A stretch of 64,000 nt of DNA from Defluviitaleaceae bacterium. GTDB lineage: Bacteria > Bacillota > Clostridia > Lachnospirales > WQUN01. Positions within the stretch are counted from its first letter, which is position 1; every line of letters starts with the position of its first letter. The translations under genes and the position numbers were made by a program. Positions 17,181-25,584 of the stretch are shown here, one piece after another. The notes under the pieces are model-generated. The model was not told the origin of the DNA. It worked only from the letters and a program-made list of their open reading frames with translations, and searched no databases. The stretch lies in NCBI GenBank assembly GCA_009780185.1, contig WRAN01000003.1:1-64000 (forward strand), written 5' to 3'.

Positions 17181-17232
17181 GCGCCTGTACGTTGCTATAT
17201 ATTAGGAAATTATATATTCAAATGTACAGCGC
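17181..17232 (-). repeat. stem-loop in the rpsL-rpsG spacer
   Basis: GCGCCTGTAC (17181-17190) pairs with GTACAGCGC (17224-17232), enclosing an AT-rich inner stem built on TATATA repeats. It may be an S7 regulatory leader; there is no direct evidence. Confidence 0.35.
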
Positions 17233-17242
17233 ATTGGGTTAA

Positions 17243-17659
17243 TTACGCTTTTTTGGGCTTCTTCGCGCCATACTTAGAGCGAGCCTGGTTACGCTTTGCC
17301 ACACCGGCGGTATCAAGTGTGCCACGGATGATGTGGTAGCGAACACCTGGTAAGTCACGTACTCTTCCTCCGCGGATTAGCACAACACTGTGTTCTTGCA
17401 GGTTATGACCTTCTCCCGGGATGTAGCAGGTGGCTTCCATTTTGTTGGAAAGGCGTACACGGGCGATTTTTCTAAGAGCGGAGTTAGGCTTCTTAGGGGT
17501 TTTTGTACGCACATAGGTACATACGCCGCGCTTTTGTGGGGCAGATTGGTTGGTCATTCTGTCCTTAATAGAGTTAAGGCCTTTTTGAAGAACCGGTGAA
17601 GTTGATTTGCGAACCTTGTCACGTCTGCCCTGCTTTACCAATTGATTAAATGTTAGCAT
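17243..17659 (-). CDS. rpsL: 30S ribosomal protein S12
   Basis: A 138-residue S12 with [17 protein letters not shown] and the decoding-site loop [20 protein letters not shown], and a conserved basic C-terminus ([13 protein letters not shown]). The Lys codon that confers streptomycin resistance when mutated is wild type in the TPKKPNS motif. It is the first gene of the str operon with a strong promoter upstream. Confidence 0.97.
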   Translation of the reverse strand: MLTFNQLVKQGRRDKVRKSTSPVLQKGLNSIKDRMTNQSAPQKRGVCTYVRTKTPKKPNSALRKIARVRLSNKMEATCYIPGEGHNLQEHSVVLIRGGRVRDLPGVRYHIIRGTLDTAGVAKRNQARSKYGAKKPKKA

Positions 17660-17735
17660 GCTTTGTCTCCTTTCATATTATTTAATAAAGTCCTAAAGAA
17701 AGGCGGGCCATGCCCACCCCTTATAAAACTGGCAG

Positions 17736-17764
17736 ATTATATCACTCAGCAGTTTGCAAGTCAA
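17736..17764 (-). promoter_or_regulatory. str operon promoter
   Basis: On the minus strand TTGACT (17764-17759), a 17-base spacer and TATAAT (17741-17736). The ~70-base leader contains a GGGTGGGCATGGCCCGCC stem before the rpsL RBS. Confidence 0.8.
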
Positions 17765-17793
17765 GGATAATCATACAAACTCAAGTCTCAAAG

Positions 17794-18454
17794 ATGCGAA
17801 AAAAATGTCACGATGCTATTGCGGTATGTGAAGAGGCAATAATCGATGAGCACAACTGCTTCGAGATATGCATGAAACACGGCATAGAGTTTGAGATAAA
17901 GGAAATCGACCTGTCATCAAAAGAAGCCGCAAAAGCCTGGATTCTGGACAACCAACTGGCAATGTGCAACCTCACCGATGCCGCACGGATAGAGATAGTG
18001 CTCAAGAAGGAGGAGTTACTACGTGAGAGGACCCAAAGGAACCTAACCTGTGGTGGTGGACCTAAAAAGTGCAACGAAAAACCTTTGTCTGTATCATCAA
18101 AACCCGAAGTTGCCCCATCAGTGTAAGAAAAGCTATTGCTTTTGAGGCTATGGCTTCCCAGAATTACAAGCCCAAGTTATATCTGGTAACCTAAAAATAG
18201 GCACAGCCTATAAAGGTCTTGAAGTGACAATAAAAACCGTGGAAGAGTTATATCGCGACGATACCAAGCCTGATATAATCAGCCTAGGTGTTGTAAATGG
18301 GCTCCAATACAACTTCAAATGGCTGATAAACCATTATCAGTTTTTATCGGGAATAAATCCAGCATCTTACGCCGAGGAAGATATGACCCGCGTTGTAAAA
18401 AGATTAAAATCCCAGCACAAGAGAGTGATGCAATTGATTAAATCTTCACAGTAG
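17794..18454 (+). pseudogene. ParB-like nuclease-domain protein, decayed by frameshifts
   Basis: Three segments in three frames together read as one ParB/KorB-like protein. 17794-18126 gives AIIDEHNCFEICMKHGIEFE and AWILDNQLAMCNLTDAAR (the ParB-domain ENQL-type motif). About 18123-18194 gives VRKAIAFEAMASQNYKPK. 18176-18454 gives ISGNLKIGTAYKGLEV and a helical tail to the stop. The N-terminal part of the domain is missing, and at least two frameshifts break the gene. Such proteins are typical mobile-element cargo; it sits between the str operon and ssrA. Confidence 0.65.
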
Positions 18455-18462
18455 CATATAAT
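18434..18462 (+). promoter_or_regulatory. ssrA promoter
   Basis: TTGATT at 18434-18439, a 17-base spacer and a perfect TATAAT at 18457-18462, 16 bases before the mature 5' end. The box overlaps the end of the ParB-like pseudogene. Confidence 0.75.
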
Positions 18463-18478
18463 AAAGGAGTAATTCTCC

Positions 18479-18827
18479 GGGGATGCAATGGTTTCGACGG
18501 GGATCTTGAAAATAAGGATAGCCATCCGTAGACGGTGACTGCGTAACTAACACCGAACCTTTTAAAACAAACGACAATAATTATCAACTAGCAGCTGCTT
18601 AGATAGCTGCCGTCGGCCCTGGGAGACCTGCATACCAGCCAGTCGGCGCCGACTATGCGGGGAACTGCCTGGATTGTCTGCTTTGCAACTAGGATGGATT
18701 TAGAAGCTACCGAAGCCGATAGCGTGCCTGTTCGCGATTGGTCTGGGGAATCTTAAATAATAGGCTGTGATGGGAGAAGTCTTTACGGATGGGTCTTCGG
18801 ACAGGGGTTCAATTCCCCTCATCTCCA
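18479..18827 (+). ncRNA. ssrA: transfer-messenger RNA (tmRNA)
   Basis: The 5' end GGGGATGCAATGGTTTCGAC is the canonical tmRNA start. The 3' end carries GGGGTTCAATTCCCCTCATC, the T arm running into the acceptor strand, which pairs with GGGGATG. CCA is not encoded (CTCCA then GAAG). The tag frame 18567-18602 reads ACA then NDNNYQLAAA and TAG, giving a hydrophobic LAAA degradation tail recognised by ClpXP-type proteases. The apparent resume codon is ACA rather than the common GCA. It rescues stalled ribosomes together with SmpB. It has its own promoter and a terminator at 18833-18882. Confidence 0.95.
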
Positions 18828-18832
18828 GAAGT

Positions 18833-18882
18833 AAAATCCTCGGAAAACAATTTCGTGTCGGAATTTTATTCCGAGGATTTTT
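18833..18882 (+). terminator. ssrA terminator
   Basis: Stem AAAATCCTCGGAA (18833-18845) with TTCCGAGGATTTT (18869-18881), then a T-rich run. Confidence 0.8.
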
Positions 18883-18920
18883 ATTATTAAGCAGTAAGAA
18901 TTATGGAGGATGAACTACGT

Positions 18921-19811
18921 ATGGATTGGGATGTTTTTATTTCTCACGCATCAGAAGATAAGGCTAGTCTTGTAGAGCCTCTAGCATTAAAACTAAGATC
19001 ATATGGAGTCAATGTTTGGTACGATAAGTTCGAGCTAAAAATTGGTGATAGCTTATCAGGAAGTATTGATGCTGGGCTAGCAAGCTCTAAATTTGGCTTG
19101 GTGATTATTAGTGAGGCTTTCTTATCAAAAAATTGGCCAGATTACGAACTTAGAAGTTTAATTAGCAAAGAAATTAATAATGGCAAAACTATTTTACCAA
19201 TATGGCATGACATCTCAAAAGAAAGACTTCTTAAATATAGTCCGTTTCTTGCCGATAAAATGGCATTAGATTCAAAAATTGGAATGGATGCGTTGACGAT
19301 TAAAATAATTGATGTGGTGCGACCAGATATTTTAAATTCATTTATGCATAAAGAAGCATTCCGCAAGATTAATGAAAAAAACTCAGGCGATGAAATCTCT
19401 AATATAGAAATAAGCAAATTAGTAGCTGGACCCATTATACATAAAGAGCTTTCTTTGCATTTAGTGTATTTATCTATGATTTTTAGCAGGATATTTGCCG
19501 ATACGCTTGGAAGTGATTACAAAAGTTTTGCTGAAAATTTCGCCAGAGACTGGGATTATGAACCTGAAGTTAGGGTATGGATTATAATATCGTTATCTTT
19601 TTTGGATTTTATTGCCCACAACGATATTATAAGTAATAATATCGACAAGAAAAAAGCTGCATTTAGATGTTTGATTTCGATTTCTATAAATGATTTTGAT
19701 AATAATAATGATAATATTTCTGACATTGAATACATGCAATTGTTAAAACTCTACTCTAATTATGCGAAGTGGACAGAGACTATTTTGAGTAGGGAAAATA
19801 GCAAAAGATAA
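18921..19811 (+). CDS. TIR-domain protein, probable NAD-cleaving defence effector
   Basis: A 296-residue protein. Residues 1 to ~125 are a TIR domain: WDVFISHASEDKASLVEPLA, WYDKFELKIGDSL, and WPDYELRS, which carries the Glu that acts in NADase-type TIRs. The remaining ~170 residues are mostly helical and unrecognised, perhaps a sensor or oligomerisation part. Bacterial TIR effectors (Thoeris, TIR-APAZ, CBASS) deplete NAD+ or make cyclic ADP-ribose signals. No ThsA, Argonaute or cyclase partner is adjacent, so it may act alone. The start is ATG 18921 with GGAGG at 18905-18909; ATG 18903 overlaps that RBS. Low GC and AT-rich codons suggest acquisition. Confidence 0.8.
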   Translation: MDWDVFISHASEDKASLVEPLALKLRSYGVNVWYDKFELKIGDSLSGSIDAGLASSKFGLVIISEAFLSKNWPDYELRSLISKEINNGKTILPIWHDISKERLLKYSPFLADKMALDSKIGMDALTIKIIDVVRPDILNSFMHKEAFRKINEKNSGDEISNIEISKLVAGPIIHKELSLHLVYLSMIFSRIFADTLGSDYKSFAENFARDWDYEPEVRVWIIISLSFLDFIAHNDIISNNIDKKKAAFRCLISISINDFDNNNDNISDIEYMQLLKLYSNYAKWTETILSRENSKR

Positions 19812-20480
19812 ATTATTCCGATCCCATCCTTGAGTTAGGTCATTATATTGAAATATCAATATAACTACAAGACTATGAGTATAATGTGGAGGATGTATGG
19901 ACTATGCACTGCAATTTACCTCTGCTGATTCTATTGATGAGCAAATAGATGCGAAATTATTTACATCTTAAACTGAGTCAGGACGTAGACGCATCAATAA
20001 GGCACTTGCCGATTTAATTTCCCTTTACGAAAATGGTAAATGTACAAAAACAGATATGATTATCTCAAGAGTACGCTAGGGAGCTTGTAAAATGCTTGAC
20101 TTTGATGATATTAATGGGTTCTGACAACGGAAAATTTACAAGTCATGTGTGTGACTTTGTAATTAAATGGCTATATATCTAGGTCGTGAATACCTTCGGC
20201 GGTGATTCATCTCCAGAATGGGCTTTCCTGGCTTAATTGTTGAGGAAGCCTATTTTAAATGAGTTCCCTGCTACTCATATAGTATCTACAATAATTTGTG
20301 CGAATACGCATTAACTCATCCTATGCTTTTCGGTATAATTTGTAATCGCTGATTACTCATGAGTCTTGTAGGTACGCTTGTATTTTTATTGGAATTTGTT
20401 ACAATATCGGTGAGTGAGACAGTCAATGCAGTGTTTCAGTTTTCTAGTGCAATCAGATTTTGCTCTGCATAATTAAATGA
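19812..20480 (+). other. degraded intergenic stretch with gene and possible transposase debris
   Basis: Besides the small pseudogene at 19897-20079, a short frame near 20116-20180 reads SDNGKFTSHVCDFVIKW, which resembles the SDNG-F catalytic segment of rve-type transposases/integrases but is too short to assign. A TTATATTGA / TCAATATAA inverted repeat lies at 19843-19864. From 20180 to 20480 I see only AT-rich sequence and the ribosome binding site of the next gene. Confidence 0.4.
19897..20079 (+). pseudogene. small gene interrupted by one in-frame stop
   Basis: ATG 19897, with GGAGG 4 bases upstream, opens a frame of 60 sense codons broken by a single TAA at 19969-19971. The halves are MDYALQFTSADSIDEQIDA... 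and ...RRRINKALADLISLYENGK..., ending at TAG 20077-20079. It has coding character and a basic second half; the family is not recognised. It is either a point-mutated gene or a 24-residue peptide gene with trailing sequence. Confidence 0.35.
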
Positions 20481-20498
20481 ATGAAAGAAGGCGTTCAC

Positions 20499-22136
20499 AT
20501 GAGAGCAATTACTGCCGTACCTGCGACAATAGAAGAAATCTTTCAAAAAGAATACAGCATACCGAATTTTCAGCGTCCTTATTCGTGGGAATCTGATGTT
20601 GAATGCGCTAAATTATGGGACGATGTTTTAGCATTTTATATTACGAAAAAAAATAATATAGATAAATATTTTTTAGGAAATATCGTTGTGAATCCCTCAT
20701 CAAATCCTGAAATACCTGTGTTAGAAGTTGTTGATGGGCAACAACGTCTTATAACACTTACATTGCTCATTAAAGCATTGTTTGACAGTGCTTCAATGTA
20801 TAAGCCATTGGAACGCTGCTTAAAAATTCTACATCCTCTGACTGACGAGGTTACAGACGAACTTAGACTCAAAACATATGTGATACCAAACGAGATGGAA
20901 TCACTTCGAAATGTCATATTAGATAAAACAAATGATGATGAAAATAATTTCCGAAATAACTACAAATACTTTCGTGACAATATAGATGATTGGAAGAAAT
21001 GGCATACAGCCAGCGAGTTTGAAAAATTAATTTTATTTGTTTTAAAGCAAATCGTAATTCTTCCAATCAATTGTGAAACTTCTGATGATGCCTTGACAAT
21101 ATTTGAAACAATAAATAATCGAGGAAAGCCTCTAGAAGATGCCGACATATTCAAGGCAAAGCTATATAGTAAAGTACCTCTGGGCAACAGAACGAAAAGC
21201 GAAAAGTTTATTCGTGATTGGAGTGAATTGGAAGACCATAACAAAATTTTTAGGATTTATATGCACATACTTCGCTCAAAAGCAGAAGTTAGCGACCATG
21301 AAGAAGGACTGCGTTCATATTTCGACAAACATATCATAAACATAAATATTGAAGAAGTCACGCGTAGCTTGAAATTAATAAGTAAAATCGTAAATGAGTG
21401 GGTTGATGATGACGATGTTAGTTGTCTAAAATCTATATTAAGTACGCACGCCAATAGTTACTTTATTTATCCTGTGTACATATTCATGTATAAGTACGCA
21501 TATGAAAATAAAGAAACGGGAAATCTTGAATTGACCGATAGCAAATTAAGCGAATTTATAACATTATTGAAGCGAACGATTAAGTTTGTTTTTGCAAAAT
21601 CCATAATAGGAAAAACTGCGGATATTAAATGGGCTGCTTTTAAGGCATATGTAAAAATACAACACGGTCGTGATTATGCAAGTGAGTATAAATTAACCAC
21701 AAATGAGTGCATTACCCTTTCTGCGAGATTAGATGAAAGTCAGCAAATTGTTAAATCATGTAAGCGAGGAATAATTTATTTGTCTGCATACTTGAACAAT
21801 CAGCAAAACAAGCATGATTTTGCAAAGCTGTTAAGTGGGAAGGTAGAAATAGAACATATACTGCCAAGAGCGTGGAATAATTATGATAGTTGGGATGAGA
21901 AAACACACGCTGCGGACATTGATGTCATTGGTAACTTAATGCCTCTGTCAAAAAAAGCCAACTCATCTGCAAGTAATAGTTTTTTTTCTAACAAAAAGAA
22001 AGTTTATGATAACTCTACAGTTCAAGATGCAAAGGATATAATCCATGTCCCTAACTGGACGAGAGACCGACTTGTAGAGAGAAATAATGAAAAAACAACA
22101 CTTCTAAAGAGCTTCTTTGAGGTCAATAATATATAA
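20499..22136 (+). CDS. DUF262/DUF1524 protein (GmrSD-like type IV restriction family)
   Basis: A 545-residue single-chain protein. The N-terminal DUF262 domain has IPNFQRPYSW (21-30) and VVDGQQRLITL (the DGQQR motif, 79-83), which bind and hydrolyse NTP in GmrS-type subunits. The C-terminal DUF1524 domain has the HNH-like IEHILPRAW followed by IGNLMPLSKKANS, the nuclease (GmrD) part. Such fused proteins restrict phage DNA with modified bases; BrxU and SspE are relatives. The start is ATG 20499, 7 bases after AAGAAGG. It lies between the TIR and Shedu-type genes, all on the plus strand. Confidence 0.85.
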   Translation: MRAITAVPATIEEIFQKEYSIPNFQRPYSWESDVECAKLWDDVLAFYITKKNNIDKYFLGNIVVNPSSNPEIPVLEVVDGQQRLITLTLLIKALFDSASMYKPLERCLKILHPLTDEVTDELRLKTYVIPNEMESLRNVILDKTNDDENNFRNNYKYFRDNIDDWKKWHTASEFEKLILFVLKQIVILPINCETSDDALTIFETINNRGKPLEDADIFKAKLYSKVPLGNRTKSEKFIRDWSELEDHNKIFRIYMHILRSKAEVSDHEEGLRSYFDKHIININIEEVTRSLKLISKIVNEWVDDDDVSCLKSILSTHANSYFIYPVYIFMYKYAYENKETGNLELTDSKLSEFITLLKRTIKFVFAKSIIGKTADIKWAAFKAYVKIQHGRDYASEYKLTTNECITLSARLDESQQIVKSCKRGIIYLSAYLNNQQNKHDFAKLLSGKVEIEHILPRAWNNYDSWDEKTHAADIDVIGNLMPLSKKANSSASNSFFSNKKKVYDNSTVQDAKDIIHVPNWTRDRLVERNNEKTTLLKSFFEVNNI

Positions 22137-22198
22137 TGTATTTAGATGACAAGAGGACGGTTCTCATAAGACCTCTCGCACTTTAAGGACAATAGTCT

Positions 22199-22434
22199 AT
22201 GAGTTCTATAATATTACAGGCAGAAGCATTAAACTTACCAGAAACACAGAAACATTTGCTTTTAAGCTATGCGGCAAGAAGGTAGGGCTAATTGAGCAGT
22301 GGGACGCAATTGTGATTAGTCCCATTAAAAGCCCCGTCGAGCCTGCATGTGGGATGTTTGAAAGCGACGGTCACGCCGTTGACAGATTCATAGAATTAAA
22401 ACGATTGGATAAGGCGATTGAGAATGGTAGATAA
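22199..22434 (+). pseudogene. vapB-like antitoxin remnant
   Basis: A first frame from ATG 22199 gives MSSIILQAEALNLPETQKH and stops at ~22285. A second frame carries WDAIVISPIKSP and DRFIELKRLDKAIENGR, ending at TAA 22432-22434, which matches the C-terminal half of AbrB-type VapB antitoxins. The last codons overlap a VapC start (ATGGTAGATAA). The gene is frameshifted. Confidence 0.5.
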
Positions 22435-22528
22435 ATATGTTCCTGACGCATGTATCTTACTCGCATTTTTCTATAAAGAAGAATATCCATGTTTTGAAAG
22501 AAAGCCAAGACAGTTATATCTAACTTGA
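22424..22528 (+). pseudogene. vapC toxin remnant (N-terminal PIN fragment)
   Basis: 34 codons: MVDKYVPDACILLAFFYKEE is the standard PIN-domain N-terminus with the first catalytic Asp. TGA then ends the frame, and the remaining ~95 residues are missing. It overlaps the vapB remnant by the usual coupling. Confidence 0.55.
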
Positions 22529-22566
22529 AAAGATTTACTGCTTAAACTAAAACATGACATTATTCA

Positions 22567-23661
22567 ATGGGGTGCAGCATGGTAATCTCAGACTTTATTT
22601 TTAACAATTCAAAAAAGGCATCAAATTGCTTTTGCCGAGTACGCATATGTGTAAATGGTTTAGGTGATGTATGTGCTGTGCTTACGGACATAAGCAATTA
22701 CATTTCATCTAATTCTGTTACCAATAGCGTTGAAGATTTACATGAAGCCTTGTTATATAAAGGACACATCCCAGAAAAAGCAGAAATATATGAGCATTAC
22801 GAAGATTATATGCTTGGGTCTTCTTTCGATCGGGTAATACTTTCAAGCACAGCTCAAACAAAGTGGGTATCTTGCAATAAGGAGCGCTTTTGTGAAAAAT
22901 ACGAATTAGACTCTAATGCGTTTTTTGCCAAAACAGATGCTGACACAAGGCTTATGCCGCAGCTCATTATTCTTGCTAGAGAGCAAGATCCATTTAGAAA
23001 TTTTCCCTATTCTCCAGACCCACAAGTAGTGAATCGCAGGATAGAAATTGAAAAAAATATGCTTAAAAAGTTCGAATTAATGCGTATGATTGAGAAGAAT
23101 GCTACTGAAAAAGATTTATTGTGTATGTTGAAAACAGACCTTTCTGTTTTTGCTGAGGTATATGCCAATCCTGATGAGGAGTATATATGTTTTTCTGAGT
23201 TCCCTATTGGTAATGTAGGTAAAGTAGATTTTGTTCTCTTTTCAGGCAGGTCGCGAATGGATGTGACTCTAATAGAAATAAAAGGGGCAGACTTCCCACT
23301 TCTGACTAATCGTGGCGGTTATAAAGGAGTGTTTGCATCTAAAATTGATATTGCACTAAATCAGGTGTTAGACAGATATAGATACATATATGGTTCCTCT
23401 GATATCTTTCGTAAAGAGGTGCATAGAATACGCAGAGATGTTGAAAATGGAAAATGCCGCTATAATTCTCTGCTTGGGCCTCGAGGCTATTTGCAGGTTG
23501 ACCCCGAAAAAGATATCGTTATACGTAATGTTATTATCGGTGGCAGGACGGTAGATGACTTAAATGAAAGTAGAAAGAGGCATGACTTCGAAAATAGAGC
23601 AACACCTCCTATGCACTTAGAAACATGGGATAGCTGGCTAAGAAAACTATCTCGTATATAA
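22567..23661 (+). CDS. Shedu-type nuclease (SduA, DUF4263 domain)
   Basis: A 364-residue protein. The C-terminal ~180 residues form a PD-(D/E)xK nuclease of DUF4263 type: KVDFVLFSG (Asp), TLIEIKGAD (E-x-K) and the helix IALNQVLDRYRYIYG. The N-terminal part is a variable region of the kind that differs among Shedu proteins and is thought to sense phage. Shedu is a single-gene anti-phage system. The start may be ATG 22567 or ATG 22579; GGGGTG lies just before the latter. It follows a vapBC remnant and ends just before a terminator, so it is probably transcribed alone. Confidence 0.8.
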   Translation: MGCSMVISDFIFNNSKKASNCFCRVRICVNGLGDVCAVLTDISNYISSNSVTNSVEDLHEALLYKGHIPEKAEIYEHYEDYMLGSSFDRVILSSTAQTKWVSCNKERFCEKYELDSNAFFAKTDADTRLMPQLIILAREQDPFRNFPYSPDPQVVNRRIEIEKNMLKKFELMRMIEKNATEKDLLCMLKTDLSVFAEVYANPDEEYICFSEFPIGNVGKVDFVLFSGRSRMDVTLIEIKGADFPLLTNRGGYKGVFASKIDIALNQVLDRYRYIYGSSDIFRKEVHRIRRDVENGKCRYNSLLGPRGYLQVDPEKDIVIRNVIIGGRTVDDLNESRKRHDFENRATPPMHLETWDSWLRKLSRI

Positions 23662-23690
23662 TAAACTACATGGATGGAAAGTAGTCTATA

Positions 23691-23750
23691 AAAATAGCCG
23701 AATCACCCACAGCAAGGCCAACTTGCTGAGGATGTGTTCGGCTATTTTTT
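23691..23750 (+). terminator. terminator after the Shedu-type gene
   Basis: AAAATAGCCGAA (23691-23702) pairs with TTCGGCTATTTT (23737-23748), with a nested CAGCAAG/CTTGCTG hairpin, followed by a long T run. Confidence 0.8.
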
Positions 23751-23830
23751 TTACCATCGGCAAATCTGATATAATCACCCATAGAAAGTATTAAGCAGAT
23801 AGACAAAACCATAACCTCAAGGAGGACAAA

Positions 23831-24793
23831 ATGCCAGCACTAGACTTTCCACTAGAACAACTAAAGCAGTACAAGGGCTCCAGCCCACTACCCAAGGATT
23901 TTGACAGCTATTGGGACAAGGGATTAAAAGAGTTAGATGCCGCCGGAACAAGTTACACACTGGAAGAAGCAGAGTTTTCCGCGCCGGGGGTTAAATGCGC
24001 ATACCTATACTTCACAGGCGTAGGAGGCGCAAGAGTATGCTGCAAGTTCCTATGCCCAGAAAATATAAAGGGTAAAATCCCCGGGATTGCTATGTTCCAC
24101 GGATACTCCGGCGACTCTGGAGGCTGGGTGGATAAGCTGGCGTATGCATATGCAGGCTACGCGGTGCTGGCTTTGGATGTACGCGGACAAAGAGGGCGTT
24201 CGGAGGACAATTTGAGCGTACCCGGCATTACCTTGCGCGGGCATATTATAAGGGGGCTAGAAAGCGGTGACCCGGAAAAACTGTTCTTTAGGAATGTGTT
24301 TCTGGATACGGCCCAAACGGCGCGCATCTTGATGGCAATGGATTTTGTGGACGAGAATAGAGTAGGTGCTACAGGAGGCTCCCAGGGAGGTGCGCTTACT
24401 GTTGCCTGTGCGGCCCTTGAACCAAAGGTCAAAATGAACGCGCCTATATATCCATTTTTGTCTGATTACAGGCGCATATGGGCCATGGATTTATTTAAGG
24501 GCGCATATGAAGAGCTGACTTACTATATCAAAGGGAAAGACCCGCGCCAGCAGCGCATGGACGAAATGTTCGAAATGCTTGGATATATAGACGTTTCCAA
24601 CCTGGCACCAAGAATCAAGGGTGAAACGTATATGTTCTTTAGTCTGATGGATGATATCTGTCCGCCCTCGACCCAGTTTGCAATTTATAATAGGATAACG
24701 GCAAAAAAAACATGTGAAATATACCCTAATCATGGACATGAGGGCTTGCCGGAGTCGAACGAACTGATATTTAATTTTTTCAAAGGGCTTTGA
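23831..24793 (+). CDS. cephalosporin-C deacetylase / acetylxylan esterase (CE7)
   Basis: A 320-residue alpha/beta hydrolase of carbohydrate esterase family 7, full length for the family. Signatures are the RGQRG motif (LDVRGQRGRS), the nucleophile elbow GGSQGG, and the catalytic His in YPNHGHEG. It removes acetyl groups from xylo-oligosaccharides and cephalosporin C; there is no signal peptide, so it acts in the cytoplasm on imported oligosaccharides. It starts at ATG 23831 behind AAGGAGG. A GH39 xylosidase lies 2.3 kb downstream on the same strand. Confidence 0.9.
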   Translation: MPALDFPLEQLKQYKGSSPLPKDFDSYWDKGLKELDAAGTSYTLEEAEFSAPGVKCAYLYFTGVGGARVCCKFLCPENIKGKIPGIAMFHGYSGDSGGWVDKLAYAYAGYAVLALDVRGQRGRSEDNLSVPGITLRGHIIRGLESGDPEKLFFRNVFLDTAQTARILMAMDFVDENRVGATGGSQGGALTVACAALEPKVKMNAPIYPFLSDYRRIWAMDLFKGAYEELTYYIKGKDPRQQRMDEMFEMLGYIDVSNLAPRIKGETYMFFSLMDDICPPSTQFAIYNRITAKKTCEIYPNHGHEGLPESNELIFNFFKGL

Positions 24794-24940
24794 TTCTTGA
24801 TTCAATTGCTCTGTAGGCATAATCGTTACTGAGGATTTTCTTCAAGGCAGGGATACTCCGGCATTTATCCTGTGATTTTTTATTTAAGATGAATGATGTA
24901 TGATGCTTTCAGGTAGTAATTTAGATGTCTGAGAGGTCGT

Positions 24941-24968
24941 AACACATGTCCTAGAAATGCATAGATTA
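24941..24968 (+). promoter_or_regulatory. sigma-K-like promoter of the first Cys-rich paralog
   Basis: AACA (24941-24944), 15 bases, then CATAGATTA (24960-24968), matching the sigma-K consensus mACm - CATAnnnTA. The same arrangement with identical spacing precedes the two paralogs. The leader to ATG 25054 is about 80 bases. Confidence 0.6.
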
Positions 24969-25053
24969 TAGTATCTTGTCGTATATTCACTATGTTATGA
25001 GTTAGCATTACCCATATCTATACTGAACCAAGACAGAAGGAAGGAAGTGTAAA

Positions 25054-25383
25054 ATGTCTAGTAACCATTGGGCTGATAATTGCGATGATGATAAAATTGA
25101 TAACAAGTCATGCGAAAAATCTGCCTGTAAGTCTTTCAACGTTTCTGTGCCGGTAACAATATCGCCTAAAGCCAAACCGAGGAAGCCCACAGTAAAATGT
25201 ATCCGCGAGATGGAAATCACCCCCGGCCATAAACGTTGCAAAGGCAAAAAAAGCAAGCTAGAATTTACAATAAGCCAAAAGATGAATATAGATTTGCCCA
25301 TTGAATATGGAGCGGAGGTTTGCTTTAGCGAAGCATGTTCCACTAGCGAAGGTAAATGTGAACGTCCAAAAGACAATGATTAA
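25054..25383 (+). CDS. Cys-containing small protein, paralog 1 of a probable spore-surface family
   Basis: A 109-residue protein without signal peptide. The core shared with the next two genes is: a Cys pair (CEKSACKSFNVSVPVTISP), a central loop with Cys, a beta-like FTISQKMNIDLPIEYGAEVC segment and a final CFSEAC...GKC. I know similar unnamed proteins from Clostridia with the SVPVTV ... FTI-Q ... IP-FGA pattern, but no assigned function. It starts at ATG 25054 behind GGAAGGAAG. A sigma-K-like promoter and a terminator make it monocistronic. The role as a late sporulation coat or outer-layer protein is inferred from the promoter and Cys content. Confidence 0.65.
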   Translation: MSSNHWADNCDDDKIDNKSCEKSACKSFNVSVPVTISPKAKPRKPTVKCIREMEITPGHKRCKGKKSKLEFTISQKMNIDLPIEYGAEVCFSEACSTSEGKCERPKDND

Positions 25384-25396
25384 TTATGCTAATAAG

Positions 25397-25432
25397 TCCA
25401 CCTCAGATAAAATTACTGACGGTGGATTTTTT
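25397..25432 (+). terminator. terminator after paralog 1
   Basis: TCCACCTCAG (25397-25406) pairs with CTGACGGTGGA (25416-25426, one bulge), followed by T6. Confidence 0.7.
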
Positions 25433-25517
25433 ATTTCATAGACATAAAGACGATAGAGTTAACGCTGAAGTTTGCTATGCGGATACCAATTAGCAATAGT
25501 AAATGTCTGTTTTTAGT

Positions 25518-25545
25518 AACATGCTTGTACTAAAAGCATATGATA
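25518..25545 (+). promoter_or_regulatory. sigma-K-like promoter of the second Cys-rich paralog
   Basis: AACA (25518-25521), 15 bases, CATATGATA (25537-25545); the start codon is 40 bases further on. Confidence 0.6.
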
Positions 25546-25584
25546 TAGCAACTAGTAATTCAAAAGAAAGTAAAGGTGAACTAA

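Noticed and set aside
20116..20180. Transposase annotation for the SDNG-like fragment
   Set aside because: Only about 20 codons with weak similarity; kept as debris in the spacer description.
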